Positions 40,991 through 50,989 of a DNA stretch of 64,000 nucleotides are shown here, piece by piece. How positions within the stretch are numbered: position 1 is the stretch's first letter; each line of letters starts with the position of its first letter. Position numbers and translations under genes: made by a program. This DNA is from Burkholderia sp. Bp8992 (GTDB taxonomy: Bacteria > Pseudomonadota > Gammaproteobacteria > Burkholderiales > Burkholderiaceae): contig NZ_QTQI01000017.1 in the NCBI RefSeq assembly GCF_003853705.1, positions 62,001 to 126,000 of the forward strand. The letters are read 5' to 3'. Under the pieces are notes generated by a model. The model was not told the origin of the DNA. It ran no database searches and saw nothing but the letters and a program-made list of their open reading frames with translations.

Positions 40991-43900
40991 ATGGCAAGCA
41001 CGACTCTCGGCGTCAAAGTCGACGACCTTCTCCGCTCGCGCCTCAAGGACGCCGCCGCGCGTCTCGAGCGCACTCCCCACTGGCTGATCAAGCAGGCGAT
41101 CTTCGCGTATCTCGAGCGGATCGAGCACGGCCAGCTGCCGCCGGAACTGTCGGGCCACAGCGGCGTGACGGAGCTCGCCGACGGTCAGGCGGCGGACGGC
41201 GACGACGACAACTCGCCGCATCCGTTCCTCGAGTTCGCGCAGAACGTGCAGCCGCAATCGGTGCTGCGCGCGGCGATCACGGCCGCGTATCGCCGCCCCG
41301 AGCCGGAATGCGTGCCGTTCCTGCTCGGCCAGGCGCGCCTGCCGGCGAACCTGCAGGCGGACGTGCAGGCGCTCGCGACGAAGCTCGTCGAGGCGCTGCG
41401 CGAGAAGAGTTCGGGCGGCGGCGTCGAAGGGCTGATCCACGAGTTCTCGCTGTCGAGCCAGGAAGGCGTCGCGCTGATGTGCCTCGCCGAAGCGCTGCTG
41501 CGCATTCCCGACCGCGCGACGCGCGATGCGCTGATCCGCGACAAGATCAGCAAGGGCGACTGGCGCTCGCACGTCGGCCACGCGCCGTCGCTGTTCGTGA
41601 ACGCGGCGACCTGGGGGCTGATGATCACCGGCAAGCTCGTGACGACCAACAGCGAAGCGGGCCTGTCGTCGGCGCTCACGCGCCTGATCGGCCGCGGCGG
41701 CGAGCCGCTGATCCGCAAGGGCGTCGACATGGCGATGCGCCTGATGGGCGAGCAGTTCGTCACCGGCGAAACGATTTCCGAAGCGCTCGCGAACAGCCGC
41801 AAGTACGAAGCGCGCGGCTTCCGCTACTCGTACGACATGCTCGGCGAAGCGGCGACGACCGAAGAGGACGCGCAGCGCTACTACGCGTCGTACGAACAGG
41901 CGATCCACGCGATCGGCAAGGCGGCCGGCGGCCGCGGCATCTACGAAGGCCCGGGCATCTCGATCAAGCTGTCGGCGCTGCATGCGCGCTACTCGCGCTC
42001 GCAGCAGGACCGCACGATGAGCGAGCTGCTGCCGCGCGTGCGCGCACTCGCGCTGCTCGCGCGCCGCTACGACATCGGCCTGAACATCGACGCGGAAGAA
42101 GCCGACCGTCTCGAACTGTCGCTCGACCTGCTCGAAGCGCTGTGCTTCGACCCGGAGCTCGCCGGCTGGAACGGCATCGGCTTCGTCGTGCAGGGCTACC
42201 AGAAGCGCTGCCCGTTCGTGATCGACTACCTGATCGATCTCGCGCGCCGCAGCCGTCACCGCCTGATGATCCGCCTCGTGAAGGGCGCGTACTGGGATAG
42301 CGAGATCAAGCGTGCGCAGGTCGACGGCCTCGAAGGCTATCCGGTCTACACGCGCAAGATCTACACCGACGTGTCGTACCTCGCGTGCGCGAAGAAGCTG
42401 CTCGCGGCACCGGACGCCGTCTACCCGCAGTTCGCGACGCACAACGCGCACACGCTGGCCGCGATCTATCACCTGGCCGGCCAGAACTACTACCCCGGTC
42501 AGTACGAATTCCAGTGCCTGCACGGGATGGGCGAGCCGCTGTACGAGGAAGTCACCGGCCGCGACAAGCTGAACCGCCCGTGCCGCGTGTATGCGCCGGT
42601 CGGCACGCACGAGACGCTGCTCGCGTACCTCGTGCGCCGCCTGCTGGAAAACGGCGCGAACACGTCGTTCGTGAACCGCATCGCGGACAAGACCGTGCCG
42701 GTGAAGGAACTGGTCGCCGATCCGGTCGACGAGGCGTCGAAGGTCGTGCCGCTCGGCGCGCCGCACGCGAAGATCCCGCTGCCGCGCAACCTGTACGGCG
42801 ACGAGCGTCCCAACTCGATGGGCCTCGACCTGTCGAACGAACACCGTCTCGCGTCGCTGTCGTCCGCGCTGCTCGCGAGCGCGCACTTCCCGTGGCGCGC
42901 GGCGCCGATGCTCGACGACGATACGCTCGCCGACGCACCGGCACGCGACGTGCGCAACCCGGCCGACCAGCGCGACCTGGTCGGCACGGTCAGCGAAGCG
43001 ACGGCCGAGCACGTGAGCGCGGCGCTCGCGCATGCGGTGGCCGCCGCGCCGATCTGGCAGGCGACGCCGGTCGACGCACGCGCCGACTGCCTGGTGCGCG
43101 CGGCCGACCTGCTCGAAGCGCAGATGCACACGCTGATGGGCCTGATCGTGCGCGAAGCCGGCAAGTCGCTGCCGAACGCGATCGCCGAGATCCGCGAAGC
43201 GGTCGACTTCCTGCGCTACTACGCGGCGCAGATCCGCGACGAATTCTCGAACGACACGCACCGTCCGCTCGGCCCCGTGGTCTGTATCAGCCCGTGGAAC
43301 TTCCCGCTCGCGATCTTCATGGGCCAGGTGGCCGCGGCGCTTGCCGCCGGCAACACGGTGCTCGCGAAGCCGGCCGAACAGACGCCGCTGATCGCCGCGC
43401 AGGCCGTGCGCCTGCTGCGCGAGGCCGGCGTGCCGGCCGGCGCGGTGCAGCTGCTGCCGGGCACGGGCGAGACCGTCGGCGCGGCGCTGGTCGCCGATCC
43501 GCGTACGCGTGCGGTGATGTTCACCGGTTCGACCGAAGTCGCGCGCCTGATCAACAAGACGCTCGCCGCGCGCCTCGACCCGGACGGCAAGCCGATTCCG
43601 CTGATCGCCGAAACGGGCGGCCAGAACGCGATGATCGTCGACTCGTCGGCGCTCGCGGAGCAGGTCGTCGCGGACGTGATGCAGTCGTCGTTCGACTCGG
43701 CCGGTCAACGGTGTTCGGCGCTGCGCGTTCTGTGTCTGCAGGACGACGTCGCGGACCGCACGCTGACGATGCTGAAGGGCGCGATGCACGAGCTGGCGCT
43801 CGGCAACCCCGACCGGCTGTCGACGGACGTCGGCCCGGTGATCGACGGCGAAGCGAAGCAGACGATCGACGCGCACGTCGCGACGATGAAGGAGAAAGGC

Positions 43901-44923
43901 CATGCGGTCACGCAGCTGCCGGCGCCGGATGCCTGCGCGCACGGCACGTTCGTGCCGCCGACGCTGATCGAGATCGGCAGCATCGACGAACTGAAGCGTG
44001 AAGTGTTCGGCCCCGTGCTGCACGTGGTGCGCTACCGCCGCAGCCAGCTCGACAAGCTGCTCGAGCAGATCCGCGCGACCGGTTACGGGCTGACGCTCGG
44101 TATCCACACGCGGATCGACGAGACGATCGCGCACGTGATCTCGAACGCGCACGTCGGCAACATCTACGTGAACCGCAACGTGATCGGCGCGGTGGTCGGC
44201 GTGCAGCCGTTCGGCGGCGAAGGGCTGTCGGGCACGGGCCCGAAGGCCGGCGGCGCGCTGTACCTGCAGCGCCTGCTCGCGACGCGTCCGTCGGGCCTGC
44301 CGCGTTCGCTCGCGCAGGCGCTGATCGCGGACGGCGCGGCCGACGGCGATGCGCGCGGCAACCCGGCCGCGGCGCTCACGACGTTGCGCGACTGGCTGAT
44401 CGAGCAGCGCGAGCCGGTACTGGCCGCACGTTGCGACGGCTATCTGGCACAGGTGCCGGCCGGCGCGACCGCCGTGCTGGCCGGGCCGACGGGCGAGCGA
44501 AACACGTATACACTCGGCCCGCGCGGCACGGTGCTGTGTGTCGCGGCCACGCCGGGCGGTGCGCGTGCGCAGTTCGCGGCGGTGCTGGCGACCGGCAACC
44601 GTGCGCTGTTCGCGGGCGCGGCCGGCGAGGCGCTGGTCGCCGCGCTGCCGGCGTCGCTGAAGGCGCATGCAAGCGTGCGCAAGCAGGCCGACGCGCCGTT
44701 CGACGCGGTGCTGTTCGAAGGCGACAGCGACGAACTGCAGACGCTCGTGAAGGACGTCGCGCAGCGGCCGGGCCCGATTGTGTCGGTGCAGGGCGTGTCG
44801 GTGGGCGCGTTCGAGAACGGCGATGCGGAAGATTACGCGCTGGAGCGGTTGCTGACGGAGCGCTCGGTGAGCGTGAATACGGCAGCGGCCGGCGGCAATG
44901 CAAATTTGATGACGATCGGCTGA
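40991..44923 (+). CDS. putA: Trifunctional PutA: proline dehydrogenase, P5C dehydrogenase and repressor
   Basis: A 1310-residue protein that oxidises proline to glutamate in two steps on the inner face of the membrane and represses its own gene. Residues about 1-50 are a ribbon-helix-helix domain (TTLGVKVDDLLRSRLKDAAA, then RLERTPHWLIKQAIFAYLE). The FAD proline dehydrogenase barrel spans about 195-500 (RLMIRLVKGAYWDSEIKRAQ; EFQCLHGMGEPLYE). The aldehyde dehydrogenase spans about 600-1080, with Glu874 in AETGGQNA and catalytic Cys908 in AGQRCSALR. The C-terminal lid domain follows. I chose the ATG at 40991 (MASTTLGVKVDD), where the DNA-binding domain starts; the longer frame from 40880 lies across the operators. 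Operators are listed separately. Confidence 0.97.
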   Translation: MASTTLGVKVDDLLRSRLKDAAARLERTPHWLIKQAIFAYLERIEHGQLPPELSGHSGVTELADGQAADGDDDNSPHPFLEFAQNVQPQSVLRAAITAAYRRPEPECVPFLLGQARLPANLQADVQALATKLVEALREKSSGGGVEGLIHEFSLSSQEGVALMCLAEALLRIPDRATRDALIRDKISKGDWRSHVGHAPSLFVNAATWGLMITGKLVTTNSEAGLSSALTRLIGRGGEPLIRKGVDMAMRLMGEQFVTGETISEALANSRKYEARGFRYSYDMLGEAATTEEDAQRYYASYEQAIHAIGKAAGGRGIYEGPGISIKLSALHARYSRSQQDRTMSELLPRVRALALLARRYDIGLNIDAEEADRLELSLDLLEALCFDPELAGWNGIGFVVQGYQKRCPFVIDYLIDLARRSRHRLMIRLVKGAYWDSEIKRAQVDGLEGYPVYTRKIYTDVSYLACAKKLLAAPDAVYPQFATHNAHTLAAIYHLAGQNYYPGQYEFQCLHGMGEPLYEEVTGRDKLNRPCRVYAPVGTHETLLAYLVRRLLENGANTSFVNRIADKTVPVKELVADPVDEASKVVPLGAPHAKIPLPRNLYGDERPNSMGLDLSNEHRLASLSSALLASAHFPWRAAPMLDDDTLADAPARDVRNPADQRDLVGTVSEATAEHVSAALAHAVAAAPIWQATPVDARADCLVRAADLLEAQMHTLMGLIVREAGKSLPNAIAEIREAVDFLRYYAAQIRDEFSNDTHRPLGPVVCISPWNFPLAIFMGQVAAALAAGNTVLAKPAEQTPLIAAQAVRLLREAGVPAGAVQLLPGTGETVGAALVADPRTRAVMFTGSTEVARLINKTLAARLDPDGKPIPLIAETGGQNAMIVDSSALAEQVVADVMQSSFDSAGQRCSALRVLCLQDDVADRTLTMLKGAMHELALGNPDRLSTDVGPVIDGEAKQTIDAHVATMKEKGHAVTQLPAPDACAHGTFVPPTLIEIGSIDELKREVFGPVLHVVRYRRSQLDKLLEQIRATGYGLTLGIHTRIDETIAHVISNAHVGNIYVNRNVIGAVVGVQPFGGEGLSGTGPKAGGALYLQRLLATRPSGLPRSLAQALIADGAADGDARGNPAAALTTLRDWLIEQREPVLAARCDGYLAQVPAGATAVLAGPTGERNTYTLGPRGTVLCVAATPGGARAQFAAVLATGNRALFAGAAGEALVAALPASLKAHASVRKQADAPFDAVLFEGDSDELQTLVKDVAQRPGPIVSVQGVSVGAFENGDAEDYALERLLTERSVSVNTAAAGGNANLMTIG

Positions 44924-45007
44924 CCATCCTTGCCGTTCGGATCAAACAAAGGAAGCGGCAAGGCGATCCCGAAGCCGCTCCATTTACCCTGGTACCAAGG
45001 AGATGCT

Positions 45008-46147
45008 ATGCAACACACGATGAAAAAGCTGGCAGGCGCGACGTTCGTCGCGGTCATGTCGCTGGCGGGGACGGCCCATGCGGATGACGTGAAGATCGGT
45101 TACGCAGGGCCGATGACGGGCGCGCAGGCGCACTACGGCAAGGATATGCAGAACGGGATCGTGCTCGCGCTGGAGGACTTCAACGCGACGAACCCGAAGA
45201 TCGGCGGCAAGCCGGTGAAGTTCGTGCTGAGCACGCAGGACGACCAGGCTGACCCGCGCACGGGCACGACGGTCGCACAGAAGCTCGTCGACGACGGCAT
45301 CAAGGGCATGCTCGGCCACTTCAACTCGGGCACGACGATTCCCGCCTCGCGCATCTACGCGAATGCGGGCATTCCGGAAATCGCGATGGCGACGGCACCG
45401 GAATACACGCAGCAGGGCTACAAGACGACCTTCCGCATGATGACATCCGACACGCAGCAGGGCTCGGTGGCCGGTACGTTCGCATCGAAGGATCTCGGCA
45501 TGAAGAAGATCGCGATCGTCGACGACCGCACGGCCTACGGCCAGGGTCTTGCCGACCAGTTCGAGAAGGCCGCGAAGGCGGGCGGTGCGACGATCGTCGA
45601 CCGTGAATTCACGAACGACAAGGCTGTCGACTTCAAGGCCATTCTGACCAAGCTGAAGGCTGCGAAGCCGGACATGGTCTACTACGGCGGCGCGGATTCG
45701 CAGGCCGCGCCGATGGTCAAGCAGATGAAGGCGCTGGGCTTCACCGCACCGCTGATGAGCGGCGAAATGGTGAAGACGCCGACGTTCCTGAAGATCGCCG
45801 GCAACGCGGCCGACGGCACGATCGCTTCGCTGGCCGGCCTCCCGCTGGAAGAAATGCCGGGCGGCAAGACCTACGCCGACAAGTACAAGAAGCGCTTCGG
45901 CGAAGACGTGCAGACGTACTCGCCGTACGCGTACGACGGCGCGATGGCGCTGCTGAACGCGATGAAGAAGGCCGATTCGACCGATCCGGCGAAGTACCTG
46001 CCGGTGCTCGCGAAGACCGACATGGCGGGCGTGACGTCGACGCACGTCGCGTATGACGCGAAGGGCGACCTGAAGAACGGCGGCATCACGATGTACAAGG
46101 TCGAGAAGGGCGAGTGGAAGCCGCTGAAGAGCATCGGCGGGAAGTAA
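45008..46147 (+). CDS. Branched-chain amino acid-type binding protein (LivK-like), orphan
   Basis: A 379-residue periplasmic protein: signal peptide of about 25 residues (ends AGTAHA), mature start DDVKIGYAGPMTGAQAHYG. This is close to the classical LivJ/LivK leucine-binding proteins of pseudomonads, as are GMLGHFNSGTTIPASRIYA and VDDRTAYGQGLADQFEK. It has no permease or ATPase beside it, so it must feed a transporter encoded elsewhere. ATG 45008 follows AAGGAG (44998-45003). It lies 84 bp after putA without an intervening terminator, so partial co-transcription is possible. Confidence 0.9.
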   Translation: MQHTMKKLAGATFVAVMSLAGTAHADDVKIGYAGPMTGAQAHYGKDMQNGIVLALEDFNATNPKIGGKPVKFVLSTQDDQADPRTGTTVAQKLVDDGIKGMLGHFNSGTTIPASRIYANAGIPEIAMATAPEYTQQGYKTTFRMMTSDTQQGSVAGTFASKDLGMKKIAIVDDRTAYGQGLADQFEKAAKAGGATIVDREFTNDKAVDFKAILTKLKAAKPDMVYYGGADSQAAPMVKQMKALGFTAPLMSGEMVKTPTFLKIAGNAADGTIASLAGLPLEEMPGGKTYADKYKKRFGEDVQTYSPYAYDGAMALLNAMKKADSTDPAKYLPVLAKTDMAGVTSTHVAYDAKGDLKNGGITMYKVEKGEWKPLKSIGGK

Positions 46148-46210
46148 GCAGCCAGTCACGATGTTCTGAAGCGCGGGCGGCGGCGAAGGTCGCTGCCTGC
46201 TGCTCATGAG

Positions 46211-46250
46211 AAAAGCCACCAGGCCCGTCGAGGCCGGGTGGCTTTTTCTT
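46211..46250. terminator. Bidirectional terminator
   Basis: AAAAGCCACC (46211-46220) pairs with GGTGGCTTTT (46237-46246), with an inner GGCC/GGCC extension; a T-run follows on plus and a shorter one on minus. It serves both the binding-protein gene and the convergent DKNYY-like gene. Confidence 0.88.
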
Positions 46251-46262
46251 TGCCTGAGTCGC

Positions 46263-47528
46263 TCAGTGCCATGTGCCGGAGTACACCCACAAGCGGCCGC
46301 CATCGAACGACAGCCACCCGTCGGCATCCGGGCCGCGCAGCGGGCCCGACACGGTGAGAGGACGATACGGCCGGTCGCCCTGGTGACCGTCGAGCAGGTA
46401 GAGGTCCCGTCCGCTCAGCGCCAGGTAGTAGTACTGGCCACCGGCTCCCGCTACCTTGAAATAGACGACGCGCTTCGTATCCACACCGTTGATTCGCACG
46501 GGTGCCGGCCCGCTGTCGAACAGCAGCGCGCCGCCTCCGACCGCAACGTGGGTCTGCGTCGCATCGCTGACGTGCGGCTTCTCCTGAAGGCACTTCAGGT
46601 CTGGATGCCCCGGGACCGGGCAGGCGGGTTGCAGGATCCGGAAATCGGCGGGGTGAAAGCCGGTCGCTAGTTCGCCCGTGCGCAGGAAGACGTGAGACCC
46701 GTCGGTGATGAAGTCCGGCGACAGCATTTTCAGCGTGGGGCGCACGTCCGGCCGTGCATGGATACCCGCGTAGTCGAAGCCGTAGACGCGGTTGCCGATG
46801 ACGGCCAGTTCGTCTCCGTAAAAATCGACGCGGGCGTTGGGCGCGATGCCCGCGATCGGGTTGCCCCCGTAGTACAAATGCCGCGAATCGCGCGCCCAGT
46901 CGGTGCGCAACCGTACGCCGGCCGGCAGGAACGTGTGGAAGGTTTCGGGATCGGCGCCTTCGATCCGCATGACGACGGGCCCCCGGATTGCGCTTGTTCC
47001 TTCGAAATCCTCGGCCGCGCGAAAGACCGACACGCCATCGGTTGCATAGGATGCACGCGACAGTTCGTTTCGCGGTGCAGGGTCGCTTGCGGCATCGTCG
47101 ATCAGGCGGAACTGCGCGCCGCGTTCGGAAATCGGGTAGTAATTGACCTGCCGCCTGTTACTGACGACGCGCAACGATTCCGGTACAAAGCAGCCTGGCG
47201 GGTCGAATATCGGGCCGCCTCCGATCGTCGTCCGTCCGCACTCGGGCTTGCCCGAAAAGTCGAATGTCCGGACGTAGTAGGCCCGGTTGTCGACGACCGC
47301 GAAGTCCGCACCGTGCATGTCCGACGATCGGGCCCGACATCGGGTCGTAGGCCCGGCTTCGAACGTGTCGTGTTCGTCGTAGAAGATATACGGCCGCGTG
47401 GCGTTGGCAGGCCCGATGCGACGATAGAACGTCTCCTCACAGTGGTTGAGCGTGAGCCCTGCGTGGGCGGGGGCGGTACTCAGGCCGAGCAAAAGCAGCA
47501 GGCCGAGCAGGCTGGCGCGTAGTGTCAT
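46263..47528 (-). CDS. Secreted DKNYY-like repeat protein
   Basis: A 421-residue exported protein: signal peptide of about 22 residues (SLLGLLLLLGLSTAPAHA). The mature part is rich in aromatic beta-strand repeats of the DKNYY type, for example WARDSRHLYYGGNPI, DGSHVFLRTGEL, DGVSVFRAAEDF and VIGNRVYGFDYAGI. Each pairs a DG/D-x-x-x-VY element with a short strand, suggesting a propeller-like surface or periplasmic protein. Several cysteines occur near the N-terminus and around PACPVPGHPDLKC. The function is unknown. It is monocistronic, bounded by the terminator at 46211-46250. Confidence 0.6.
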   Translation of the reverse strand: MTLRASLLGLLLLLGLSTAPAHAGLTLNHCEETFYRRIGPANATRPYIFYDEHDTFEAGPTTRCRARSSDMHGADFAVVDNRAYYVRTFDFSGKPECGRTTIGGGPIFDPPGCFVPESLRVVSNRRQVNYYPISERGAQFRLIDDAASDPAPRNELSRASYATDGVSVFRAAEDFEGTSAIRGPVVMRIEGADPETFHTFLPAGVRLRTDWARDSRHLYYGGNPIAGIAPNARVDFYGDELAVIGNRVYGFDYAGIHARPDVRPTLKMLSPDFITDGSHVFLRTGELATGFHPADFRILQPACPVPGHPDLKCLQEKPHVSDATQTHVAVGGGALLFDSGPAPVRINGVDTKRVVYFKVAGAGGQYYYLALSGRDLYLLDGHQGDRPYRPLTVSGPLRGPDADGWLSFDGGRLWVYSGTWH

Positions 47529-47674
47529 GTCGCTTTCGTATGAATCAGGGCATGCCCCGGAACCGGTTCGACGCCATTCTAGGTTCCGTCGAATCCCATC
47601 GGCAATCCGCAGCCGGCCCCGGGTCTTGCCGCCGTGGTGCGATAGCGCGGCGCACGCCTCTCCGGAGCCTGCGC

Positions 47675-49183
47675 TCAGTCCGCCCGCACCCGCAGCAAGA
47701 ACTTCTGCAGCTTGCCGGTCGGCGTGCGCGGCAGCGCCTGCGCGAACGTGAACTCGCGCGGAACCTTGTATGCCGCAAGCCGCTCGCCGCAGAACGCGCG
47801 CAGCGCATCCGCGTCGGGCGCGGCGTTCGCACGCAGCACGACGTGTGCGACGACCGTCTCGCCCCAGTCGGGATGCGGAACGCCGACGACGGCCGCCTCC
47901 GCGATGTCCGGGTGCGCGCCGAGCACGTCCTCCACTTCCTTCGAATAGATGTTCTCGCCGCCCGAGACGATCATGTCCTTCAGCCGGTCGACGATGAACA
48001 GGTAGCCATCCTCATCGATTCGCGCGATGTCGCCGGTGCGATACCAGCCGTCCGGCGTGAACGCCGCGCGCGTCGCGGCCGCGTCGTCGAGATAGCCGAG
48101 CATCATGCAGTCGGCCTTCAGCCAGATTTCGCCGGTTTCACCCGGCTGCGCGTCGATGCCGTCCATCCGCACGACACGGAGGTCGACGCCCGGTCCGCCC
48201 TGGCGGCCGATCGAACCGGCCTTCGCGATCTGCTCGTCCGGATACAGCGTCGTGCCGGCCGGTCCCGTCTCGGTCATGCCGTACACCTGGAAGAACGCGT
48301 CGCTGCGATACGCGCGGGCGAGCCGTTCGGCCTGCGCGGCGCCGATCGGGCCGCCGCCGTACAGCCACGCGCGCACGCTCGACAGGTCGAACGCGCCGAA
48401 GCCGTCGATCGTGTCGAGCGGCAGCGTGTACGACACGGGTGCGCCGAAATACATCGTCACGCGTTCACGCTCGATGGTCTGCAGGAAACGCAGCGGATGG
48501 TATTCGCGCAGCAGCACGACGGTGCCGCCCGCGAACAGCGTGCCGCCGAACCAGTTGTTCAGCGGCGACGAATGCCAGATCGGCATCGCCATCAGCGTGC
48601 GCTCGTTGCGGCCGATGCCGGTCGCGAGCGCGGCCTGCATCGCCGCGAGCGTCACGGCGCGATGGCTGTGCATGCAGCCCTTCGGGCGGCCCGTCGTGCC
48701 GGACGTATAGAGGATCTGCGCGATGTCGCCGTCGGCCGGCTCGATGCCCGCGAGGCCGTCCCGCGTCGCGCACATCGTGTCGAAGTTCGGCACGCCGTCG
48801 AGCTCGCCCTCGGTCACGAGCCGCCGCGCCGGATGCACGAGGCGCTCGACCACCGGTGCGAGCGCCACGTCGAACAGCAGCGCCTTGCAGCGGCTGTGTT
48901 CGAGCACGTAGTCGACTTCCGGCGCCTGCAGCTTGTGGTTGATCGGCACGAACGCCGCGCCGAGCCGCCACGCGCCGAACATCAGGTCGACGAAGGCCGG
49001 CGTGTTGAAGCACATCGCGGCGACGCGGTCGCCGGCCGCGACGCCGAGCGCGCTCAACACGGCCGCCGCGCGGTGCGAGCGCTCGCGCGCGGCGGCATAC
49101 GTGATCGTCGCGGATTCGCTGACGAGGAACGGCTTGTCGGGCGTCGCACGGGCGGCGCGGTCGAGGGCGGCGACGAGGTTCAT
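47675..49183 (-). CDS. Acyl-CoA ligase (AMP-forming)
   Basis: A 502-residue ANL-family ligase. Motifs: ILYTSGTTGRPKGCMHSH (P-loop-like), YGMTETGPAGT, WYRTGDIARIDEDGYLFIVD, GGENIYSKEVEDVL and the C-terminal catalytic Lys of RTPTGKLQKF. It is downstream of, and 33 bp from, the AidB-like acyl-CoA dehydrogenase on the same strand, so the two form an operon. Together they would activate and then oxidise a carboxylic acid. Similar to crotonobetaine/long-chain or cyclohexane-carboxylate ligases; substrate not assignable. Confidence 0.92.
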   Translation of the reverse strand: MNLVAALDRAARATPDKPFLVSESATITYAAARERSHRAAAVLSALGVAAGDRVAAMCFNTPAFVDLMFGAWRLGAAFVPINHKLQAPEVDYVLEHSRCKALLFDVALAPVVERLVHPARRLVTEGELDGVPNFDTMCATRDGLAGIEPADGDIAQILYTSGTTGRPKGCMHSHRAVTLAAMQAALATGIGRNERTLMAMPIWHSSPLNNWFGGTLFAGGTVVLLREYHPLRFLQTIERERVTMYFGAPVSYTLPLDTIDGFGAFDLSSVRAWLYGGGPIGAAQAERLARAYRSDAFFQVYGMTETGPAGTTLYPDEQIAKAGSIGRQGGPGVDLRVVRMDGIDAQPGETGEIWLKADCMMLGYLDDAAATRAAFTPDGWYRTGDIARIDEDGYLFIVDRLKDMIVSGGENIYSKEVEDVLGAHPDIAEAAVVGVPHPDWGETVVAHVVLRANAAPDADALRAFCGERLAAYKVPREFTFAQALPRTPTGKLQKFLLRVRAD

Positions 49184-49216
49184 CGGGGCTCCGGGCGAGG
49201 CGGGAGGCGGTGCAGG

Positions 49217-50869
49217 TCAGGCCGGGTACGCGCGCTGCAGCAGCGCGGCGACGTCGATCGCGTGCGGCTCGAAGCCGCCCGCGATGCGGCCCCAGTCGGG
49301 CGCGGCGAGCCGTGTCGCGACGAATGCGTCGGCGACGGCGGCCGGCGCATCGCGGCGCAGCAGGCACGCCTGCGCGACGAGCGCGAGCCGCTGCGCGAAC
49401 ACGCGGCCCGACGCTTCGAGCGTGTCGGCCGGCGCGGCGAGCATCGCGCGCAACGCGTCGAGCGCCGCGCGGATGCGCGGCTCGCCGGCGCCGAGGTCGG
49501 CGAGTTCGTCGAACAGCGCGGCGGCCGCGTCGGGCTCGCGCGACACCGCACGCAGCACGTCGAGGCACATCACGTTGCCCGAGCCTTCCCAGATCGAGTT
49601 GACGGGCGCCTCGCGGAACAGCCGCGCGATCGGGCCGTCGTCGACGTAGCCGTTGCCGCCGAACACTTCCATTACTTCGCCGGTCAGCTCGACCGCGCGC
49701 TTGCAGACCCAGAATTTCGCGGCGGGCGTGACGATCCGCTTCCACGCACGTTCGCGCGGCGAGTCGTCGCGTTCGAACGCGTCGGCGAGACGCATCGCGA
49801 GCGACAGCGCGGCTTCGCTTTCGAGCGCGAGATCGGCGAGCACGGTGCGCATCAGCGGCTGCTCGGCGAGCGCGCGGCCGAACGCGTGGCGCTGGCGCGT
49901 GTACGCGATCGCCTGCACGACGCCCTGGCGCAGCATCGCCGCGCTGCCGAGCACGCAGTTCAGCCGCGTGTGGGTGGCCATCTCGATGATGGTCGGAATG
50001 CCGCGGCCTTCGTCGCCGAGCATGATGCCCCACGCGTCGTTCAGCTCGATTTCGCTGCTGGCGTTGCTGCGGTTGCCGACCTTGTTCTTCAGCCGCTGGA
50101 TCTCGACCGCGTTCTTCGTGCCGTCCGGCCGCCAGCGCGGCACGTAGAAGCACGACGGGCTGCCGGCTTCGGTGCGCGCGACGACGAGGTGCGCGTCGCA
50201 CATCGGCGCGGAGAAGAACCACTTGTGGCCGCGCAGCCGGTATTCGCCGCCGCGCCCGCCCGCGCCGACGGGCGTGGCGAGCGTCGTGTTCGCACGCACG
50301 TCGGAGCCGCCCTGTTTCTCGGTCATGCCCATGCCGAACCAGATCGAGCGCTTGTCGGCGACCGGCACGTCGCGCGGATCGTAGTCGTCGCTGTAGAGCT
50401 TGTCGCGCAGCAGGTCCCACAGCGCGGGCTCCTTCTGCAGCACGGGGATCGCGGCCTGCGTCATCGTGGCCGGGCACAGCGTGCCGGCCTCGATCTGGCC
50501 GTGCAGGTAGAAGCCGGCGGCGGTCGCGGCCCAGCGGCCGCGGCGCGTGTCCCGGAACGCGAGCGACACGAAGCCTTCGCGGCGGTACTGGCCGAGCAGC
50601 GCGTGCCAGGCCGGATGGAAGTCGACGCGGTCGATGCGCCGGCCGCGCCGGTCGAACGCGTCGAGCTCCGGCGGGTGGCGGTTCGCTTGGTCGGCGAGCT
50701 GCGCGGTATCGGCGCTGCCGAGCCGCGCGCCGTACGCGTCGAGCTGCGGCACGGCCCAGTCGGCGCCTGCCCGGGCGAGCGCGTCGCGCAGCGCGAGATC
50801 GGTCGCGAAGAGGTTATAGTCGACGAGTTCGTCGAACTGGTTCGTGACGGCGTGAGTCACTTCGGTCAT
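49217..50869 (-). CDS. AidB-like acyl-CoA dehydrogenase
   Basis: A 550-residue flavoprotein of the acyl-CoA dehydrogenase superfamily, with the long AidB subgroup layout. AidB landmarks are PPELDAFDRRGRRIDRVDFH, MGMTEKQGGSDVRANTT, HKWFFSAPMCDAHLV, KLGNRSNASSE-like KVGNRSNASSEIEL, TRQRHAFGRAL and PVNSIWEGSGNVMCLDVLR. E. coli AidB is linked to the alkylation response, but many AidB-like proteins may be genuine dehydrogenases. ATG 50869 is preceded by GGAG at suitable spacing; an in-frame ATG at 50890 adds seven residues. Co-operonic with the acyl-CoA ligase downstream and divergent from a TetR regulator (120 bp). Confidence 0.9.
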   Translation of the reverse strand: MTEVTHAVTNQFDELVDYNLFATDLALRDALARAGADWAVPQLDAYGARLGSADTAQLADQANRHPPELDAFDRRGRRIDRVDFHPAWHALLGQYRREGFVSLAFRDTRRGRWAATAAGFYLHGQIEAGTLCPATMTQAAIPVLQKEPALWDLLRDKLYSDDYDPRDVPVADKRSIWFGMGMTEKQGGSDVRANTTLATPVGAGGRGGEYRLRGHKWFFSAPMCDAHLVVARTEAGSPSCFYVPRWRPDGTKNAVEIQRLKNKVGNRSNASSEIELNDAWGIMLGDEGRGIPTIIEMATHTRLNCVLGSAAMLRQGVVQAIAYTRQRHAFGRALAEQPLMRTVLADLALESEAALSLAMRLADAFERDDSPRERAWKRIVTPAAKFWVCKRAVELTGEVMEVFGGNGYVDDGPIARLFREAPVNSIWEGSGNVMCLDVLRAVSREPDAAAALFDELADLGAGEPRIRAALDALRAMLAAPADTLEASGRVFAQRLALVAQACLLRRDAPAAVADAFVATRLAAPDWGRIAGGFEPHAIDVAALLQRAYPA

Positions 50870-50989
50870 CGGGGGTGTCTCCGGTCTCATGCTTCGCGGG
50901 CCGCCGGCGTCACGCCGCACGGAAGGCGCTTCGGCGCGGGTTCCGGCGCCCGGAAAAACGTGTTCCCTGCTGATTTCAGAGTAGCAAAT

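Noticed and set aside
40949-44668. A minus-strand open frame of about 1,240 codons opposite putA
   Set aside because: Shadow of putA: Arg/His/Gln-rich composition and no domain, whereas putA has all its catalytic motifs.
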